Shown here: positions 59,974 through 64,000 of the stretch, in pieces
Numbering within the stretch: position 1 is the stretch's first letter
Layout of the letters: every line of letters begins with the position of its first letter
NCBI GenBank assembly: GCA_965232265.1
Contig: CBDDPH010000002.1
Location: 1,922,001-1,986,000, forward strand
DNA: 64,000 nt
Direction of reading: 5' to 3'
Source of the DNA: VXRD01 sp965232265
GTDB taxonomy: Bacteria; Latescibacterota; UBA2968
Program-made: the position numbers and the translations under genes
Notes under the pieces: model-generated
Databases searched by the model: none
Seen by the model: the letters and a program-made list of their open reading frames with translations, nothing else
What the model was told of the DNA's origin: nothing

Positions 59974-60963
59974 TCAACGCAATTCATCCCATTTAAATTT
60001 TAGGCGGATGAGATCTGGGGGAGATTCCCGGTGGTAGAGGGATTTATAGGTTATGATATTGAAATACACTTTTTGGGCGTGCGTTGTGAAATAGGGCATC
60101 GCATAGTACCCGTCGGGTACAATCGCGCCTTCGTAATTGTCCAGTATGGCATAGGAGAGGATGTCGAGTGATTCGGGATCAAATTTGAATAGACACAGTT
60201 TCATGCCGCGTATCGATTCCATGTAATTTCTACCGATAAAGTAGTAGCCTCCATCTCGCTCGAAGAGTCGCGGTCTGCCTATCTGGGCGCGTATGAATGT
60301 GTAGGTCTCAGTTAGGCTCACTTCTCTGATTGTGCGGAACGATCTATCGGTAAAATGCATTCGCTGGATGCCGTCCAGTCCCCGCGTGTTGAAGATGTAT
60401 CCGTCTTCATATCGCAGGAAGGATGTTTCATTGATGGGGGCGTTGCCAAAGGCTTTTGTGAGGGTTGCCACAAATTGCCAACTTTTCCCATTGTCATCGG
60501 ATCGAATCACATCCACGTTGGGACTGTTATTTCGGTAATGTCGATAGGGCGTCAGGAGCATCCAAGTCGTTTCGTTCTCTGTCAGGGATTCAAACGCATA
60601 GACATATTCCATCCCGTTGATAGAGCCGAGTTTTTCCCCGCCTTCAAAATGCACGCCATTATCCGAAGACCGATATGCGAGCAGCCCAAATTTGTCTTTG
60701 GAATTTGGAAAATGCGGATCTACGTACAGGCCAATATCCCCATTGGCGAATCGGACAAATTCTCCGTTTTGAATGGTGAAACCATCCAGATGCGCGACAA
60801 TTTTCCGATCTGAAATTGTCCCCGTGGTGGGATTGTAGCGAAACATCTCCCAGTCAGCGGCTGGTTCTGTGTTGTGCCGGGTGCCGCGTTTGTAGGCGAT
60901 CAGAACATTATGCTCGTCCAGAAACAAGAGGTGTGGGGCTTTCACATTGGGAAATGGTCGCAT
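59974..60963 (-). CDS. sialidase-like beta-propeller protein
   Basis: 329 residues. Asp-box-like repeats (SSDNGVHFEGG, SDDNGKSWQFVA) and RRP/RPxxxx strands (RPRLFERDGGYYF) suggest a six-bladed BNR/sialidase or exo-hydrolase fold. Two other Asp-rich strands (YNPTTGTISD, FDPESLDIL) fit more blades. No signal peptide. Catalytic Arg triad cannot be assigned. It may act on glycans with the sulfatase nearby. Confidence 0.72.
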   Translation of the reverse strand: MRPFPNVKAPHLLFLDEHNVLIAYKRGTRHNTEPAADWEMFRYNPTTGTISDRKIVAHLDGFTIQNGEFVRFANGDIGLYVDPHFPNSKDKFGLLAYRSSDNGVHFEGGEKLGSINGMEYVYAFESLTENETTWMLLTPYRHYRNNSPNVDVIRSDDNGKSWQFVATLTKAFGNAPINETSFLRYEDGYIFNTRGLDGIQRMHFTDRSFRTIREVSLTETYTFIRAQIGRPRLFERDGGYYFIGRNYMESIRGMKLCLFKFDPESLDILSYAILDNYEGAIVPDGYYAMPYFTTHAQKVYFNIITYKSLYHRESPPDLIRLKFKWDELR

Positions 60964-60984
60964 TATGCCATCCTAATATAAGAA

Positions 60985-61018
60985 AACAGGCACTTACGAA
61001 AATACGTAAGTGCCTGTT
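60985..61018 (-). terminator. terminator of tRNA-Lys
   Basis: AACAGGCACTTACG and CGTAAGTGCCTGTT pair perfectly (14 bp, 6-base loop); on the minus strand TTTTC follows. Confidence 0.9.
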
Positions 61019-61025
61019 CGGATTA

Positions 61026-61101
<76 letters not shown>

Positions 61102-61122
61102 GTTTTTTTATGCGTGAGAGGA

Positions 61123-61151
61123 AATGTAAAGAAGCCACTATGTGTTGTCAA
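61123..61151 (-). promoter_or_regulatory. sigma70-type promoter of tRNA-Lys
   Basis: TTGACA, 17 bases, TACATT on the minus strand, 21 bases before the tRNA. Confidence 0.8.
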
Positions 61152-61218
61152 GTATCTTGACTTTGACCGCGATGGAGAGCAGGTCAACCGATCAGTTTAT
61201 TGAGGGATATGGAAAATA

Positions 61219-61326
61219 TTACACTCCGGGGAGCTCGGGTTGGTAAGATAAATTCGGATAGCCAATCCTGAGACCAGGGTCGCCAATATTGCCATTCAGC
61301 TTTATCAAATGGCGTTTCTTGTTCAT
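61219..61326 (-). CDS. small ORF coupled to the preceding gene, unknown
   Basis: 35 residues beginning MNKKRHLIKLNGN. Its ATG overlaps the stop of the preceding gene (ATGA), an arrangement typical of coupled translation. No family is recognised. It may be a true small protein, a truncated second gene of a pair, or chance. A 66-residue ORF in another frame covers the same place and is less well placed. Confidence 0.35.
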   Translation of the reverse strand: MNKKRHLIKLNGNIGDPGLRIGYPNLSYQPELPGV

Positions 61327-62087
61327 AGATTTTTGTAGATGCCAATAATGTCGGAAAAAGATGGGAGTTCATCGGAAGAAGCAAAAACTTTAAAATCTTC
61401 TACAGTCATACTGGAAGGCTTTCCTTCTTTTCTATAGTTCACCATCCCATAAGCCTGTACGCGTTTGTCAAATGCCTGCAAGACTTCCTGCTTTAATTCG
61501 TTAGGAAAAAAACAGGTCACAGGATGATCTGTTAACCGGTCATAAATACGGAATTGATACTTCCCACGACTCGTAATGGCTTGTAGGTAGCCTTCAACAG
61601 AACCCAAAGTAGAGCGATGGACCTGAAACATTGCATCTACTGTTGCGACCGCACGTTTAGAGAGTATTTGTCTGCGCGCGGAAAAATCAACCCGCACGCG
61701 ATTGAGTTCGTCATGACCAACTTTTACCAAGTTTGCCAAATCTTTGGCAGATTTTAGGGCATCGTCATTGAAATAGCTGGGGCGATCTTCTCGCCCATCC
61801 TCAAGATGTGCTAATCCGTCAGAGATGCACTTGATCGCCTTGGGGACATCATCTATGAGGGCAGTTTCTGGTTCAGGATCAAAATGGACAACAACACTTC
61901 CAGGTTCGACCGATACAACCCAGTCAACAGCTCTCTGCGTATCCATCACTTCATCAGAAACAGCATTTATGAGCCTGAATAGAGCATTAATCCCTGTGAC
62001 GAATTGTGTACCTGGGATTTTGGGCCCCTCAAGCGTCAAAGTGATTCGATTTTGAGCGCGATTTATATCCATTTCTTTTTGCCCCAT
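61323..62087 (-). CDS. uncharacterised protein
   Basis: 254 residues, soluble, no signal peptide or membrane segment. The N-terminal part is beta-rich with ITLTLEGPKIPGTQFVTGI and VVSVEPGSVVVHFDP; the middle is helical and charged (KSAKDLANLVKVGHDELNRV); a later GKYQFRIYDRLTDHPVTCFF looks like an OB-like or SH3-like strand run. I do not recognise the family. GGAG lies 12 bases ahead of the first Met; another Met five codons in is possible. It stands between tRNA-Lys and moaC without related neighbours. Confidence 0.6.
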   Translation of the reverse strand: MGQKEMDINRAQNRITLTLEGPKIPGTQFVTGINALFRLINAVSDEVMDTQRAVDWVVSVEPGSVVVHFDPEPETALIDDVPKAIKCISDGLAHLEDGREDRPSYFNDDALKSAKDLANLVKVGHDELNRVRVDFSARRQILSKRAVATVDAMFQVHRSTLGSVEGYLQAITSRGKYQFRIYDRLTDHPVTCFFPNELKQEVLQAFDKRVQAYGMVNYRKEGKPSSMTVEDFKVFASSDELPSFSDIIGIYKNL

Positions 62088-62224
62088 TTTTGTCTCTTAC
62101 TCCGATTCTGCAATCAAAGATATCTCGATTTATGTGAGTACCTTTAACGATTTGTAGATGTTCAGAGCCACAAATTTTCCCCGAGAGTGAGATAATAGCA
62201 AAGTACAGAAGCCCTTATACAGTG

Positions 62225-62698
62225 TCAAGTCTCGCGTACGTAAGTTCCGCTGCGTCCGCCACTTTTTTGCAAGAGACAGATTTCTCCGATGACCATGTTG
62301 CGATCTGCTGCTTTGCACATGTCGTATATGGTCAAGAGGGCGACGCTTACGGCAGTGAGCGCTTCCATTTCGACGCCTGTGCGGTCGGGTACGCGCACCG
62401 TTGCACGCGCTGTAATGCTCGCGTTTTCGATTTCAAAATTGAGTTCAATGCCCGTAATGCCCAGCGGGTGACACATGGGGATGAGGTCAGAGGTGCGTTT
62501 GGCGGCCATGATGCCCGCAATACGCGCGGTTTCCAGCACATTGCCTTTGGGGATATTTCCCCCGGTGATGAGTTGTAGGGTTTCGGGCTGCATGTCAATT
62601 TTGCCCGATGCGATCGCCTCGCGGTCTGTCACAGTTTTGTCTGTGACATCCACCATTTTTACGGATCCCTGTTCGTCAATATGTGTCAATTTTGCCAT
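62225..62698 (-). CDS. moaC: cyclic pyranopterin monophosphate synthase
   Basis: 157 residues. LIPMCHPLGITGIELNFEIE, VRVPDRTGVEMEALTAVSVA and DMCKAADRNMVIGEICLLQK are the family's catalytic blocks. With MoaA it makes cPMP in molybdenum-cofactor synthesis. It follows moeA by 6 bases, so the two are one operon. MoaA and other Moco genes are not in the window. Confidence 0.97.
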   Translation of the reverse strand: MAKLTHIDEQGSVKMVDVTDKTVTDREAIASGKIDMQPETLQLITGGNIPKGNVLETARIAGIMAAKRTSDLIPMCHPLGITGIELNFEIENASITARATVRVPDRTGVEMEALTAVSVALLTIYDMCKAADRNMVIGEICLLQKSGGRSGTYVRET

Positions 62699-62704
62699 GT
62701 TCGT

Positions 62705-63928
62705 TTACCAGCTATTGAATAAAATGAGGTCTAATTCAGTGCCCGCAGGTACATGGGCATCTTCGGCGTTGACTACGAATAAGCTGTTTGCACGGGCCAT
62801 TGAAAACAGGTCCGCCGAGCCGTGGTGTCCGACCCAGGTGCTTTCCCAAACGCCGTTTTTGCCCGGAACGCTGTGCGCGGGTACAAATTGCTTTCGCCCG
62901 GGCGTTTGTCGAAAGTCGGCACTGAGCACTGTGCGGACAGTGGGGAGGTGCGGATCTGTCATGCATTGCATTTTTTTAATCGCAGGGCGCATGAGCAATT
63001 CCAGGCCGACTACGGAAGATACCGGGTTGCCGGGTAAGCCAAAGACCTGTCGCGCACCTTTGACGCCATAAGTCAGGGGTTTGCCGGGTTTCATGCGGAT
63101 GCGGTCAAAGAGTACTTCGACACCCAGGTCTCGCATGCCGTCTTGCACCAGGTCGTATTCGCCAGCGGAGACGCCGCCCGATAGGGCGACTATATCGCAG
63201 GTTTCGAGACCTTCGCCGATGGTTTGTATCAACGCCTGGATATCGTCTTCTACAATGCCGAGATAGCGCGCCTGCGCCCCCGAGCGCAAGACTTGAGCTG
63301 CCATTGAGTACCCATTGCTATTTCGTATTTGCCCGGGTTTGGGTTTTTGGTGGGGTTCCACCACTTCGCTGCCGGTTGCCACAATGCCGACTACGGGTTG
63401 GCGATAGATCTCGACATGGATATGTCCCACAGCGGCGAGGATGCCGACTTCGGGGGGGCGTATGACTGTGTTGGCGTGTAATACGACCTGATTGACACGC
63501 ACATCTTCGCCGAGGCGGGCGATATTTCTGCCTGTTTCTGTGGTGTCGAGTACGCGCACCTTTTTGGCGTCCGTTTGGGGTTTTGTGTCTTCGACCATGA
63601 TTACCGTGTCTGCGCCATCGGGTACGGGCGCGCCCGTCATAATTTGAGCGGCTTGCCCACATTCCACGCGCTTTTGCGGCACGGTGCCCGCTGGAATTTC
63701 TTCGATCACATCGAGCATGATCGGTGTGTCTTTGGATGCGGATGCGATATCTGCGCCCTGGAGGGCATAACCATCCATGAGGGCTTTGTCGAAGGGCGGC
63801 ATGTCGATATCTGATCGCACATCTTCGGATAAAACGCGCCCGAGTACGTCGTCCAAGCCAACGCGAATTTTGTCAATTGTCCGGGTGTTTTCCATTACAA
63901 TGCGAATGGCATCATCCATTTCAATCAT
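62705..63928 (-). CDS. moeA: molybdopterin molybdenumtransferase
   Basis: 407 residues. DMPPFDKALMDGYAL near the N-terminus, MTGAPVPDGADTVIMVEDT, GIVATGSEVVEP, NSNGYSMAAQV and the GGVSAGEYDLV (substrate loop) are typical of MoeA. It inserts molybdate into adenylated molybdopterin. GGAG 8 bases before the ATG fixes the start. moaC follows in the same operon. Confidence 0.97.
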   Translation of the reverse strand: MIEMDDAIRIVMENTRTIDKIRVGLDDVLGRVLSEDVRSDIDMPPFDKALMDGYALQGADIASASKDTPIMLDVIEEIPAGTVPQKRVECGQAAQIMTGAPVPDGADTVIMVEDTKPQTDAKKVRVLDTTETGRNIARLGEDVRVNQVVLHANTVIRPPEVGILAAVGHIHVEIYRQPVVGIVATGSEVVEPHQKPKPGQIRNSNGYSMAAQVLRSGAQARYLGIVEDDIQALIQTIGEGLETCDIVALSGGVSAGEYDLVQDGMRDLGVEVLFDRIRMKPGKPLTYGVKGARQVFGLPGNPVSSVVGLELLMRPAIKKMQCMTDPHLPTVRTVLSADFRQTPGRKQFVPAHSVPGKNGVWESTWVGHHGSADLFSMARANSLFVVNAEDAHVPAGTELDLILFNSW

Positions 63929-64000
63929 AACTTTACTCCTTGTCTCTGGTGTCTATCGCGCATAATATACGCAAACTCGCCCGAAGTATCTGAGATTTTT

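Noticed and set aside
61184..61384. 66-residue minus-strand ORF
   Set aside because: It overlaps the end of the 254-residue gene by 62 bases in another frame and has no ribosome site; the ATGA-coupled 35-residue ORF is better placed.

Overview
This is a gene-dense bacterial chromosome segment (about 52 protein genes, two tRNAs, a tmRNA, no prophage, transposase or CRISPR array). The cell is Gram-negative: signal peptidase I, two periplasmic parvulin chaperones, an RND pump, lipoproteins with lipoboxes and FtsEX with an EnvC-like partner are all present. The repertoire of sulfatases, phytanoyl-CoA dioxygenase-like oxygenases, Gfo/Idh/MocA oxidoreductase, HpcH/HpaI aldolase and beta-propeller or beta-helix carbohydrate proteins resembles uncultured lineages such as Poribacteria or Latescibacterota. 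That placement is inference from gene content only.

Layout. 0-6 kb: a cut esterase, a lipoprotein, a metallophosphatase/tetraheme/thioredoxin fusion, lepB and an oxidoreductase. 6-14 kb: tandem duplicated oxygenase genes, then a sulfatase whose 5' end carries a truncated toxin-antitoxin relic, a five-bladed propeller protein and a beta-helix lipoprotein. 14-20 kb: a PRPP synthetase-like gene, an intact higBA pair, queC, and a four-gene run (class III aminotransferase, oxygenase, hemJ, PilT/VirB11-like ATPase). 20-34 kb: tmRNA, then an unbroken minus-strand series read from tRNA-Asp through mfd, two parvulins, an S4 protein, a methyltransferase, ftsE, ftsX, envC-like, nrnA, argF and two nucleotide-sugar genes. 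34-46 kb: an internally duplicated CPBP protease, a class V aminotransferase, a SNF2 helicase, plant-type ilvC, and an RND pump behind a palindromic operator. 46-57 kb: HpcH aldolase, MORN lipoprotein, an HTH-cyclase fusion, ahcY and metF (methyl cycle), xth, tldD/pmbA, rsmB. 57-64 kb: a GC-rich sulfatase, ATP sulfurylase, a sialidase-like propeller, tRNA-Lys, an unknown gene, moaC and moeA.

The most notable observations are: an FtsE that has lost the Walker A, signature and H-loop residues while FtsX looks intact and the EnvC-like partner has no LytM domain; three families of short intergenic hairpin repeats, several of which supply the TAG stop codon or terminal codons of adjacent genes; a higBA relic joined to a sulfatase that appears to have a frameshifted start; an XRE-HTH/class III cyclase fusion; and several multidomain fusions. 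Start codons were reassigned in many genes on the basis of visible Shine-Dalgarno sequences.
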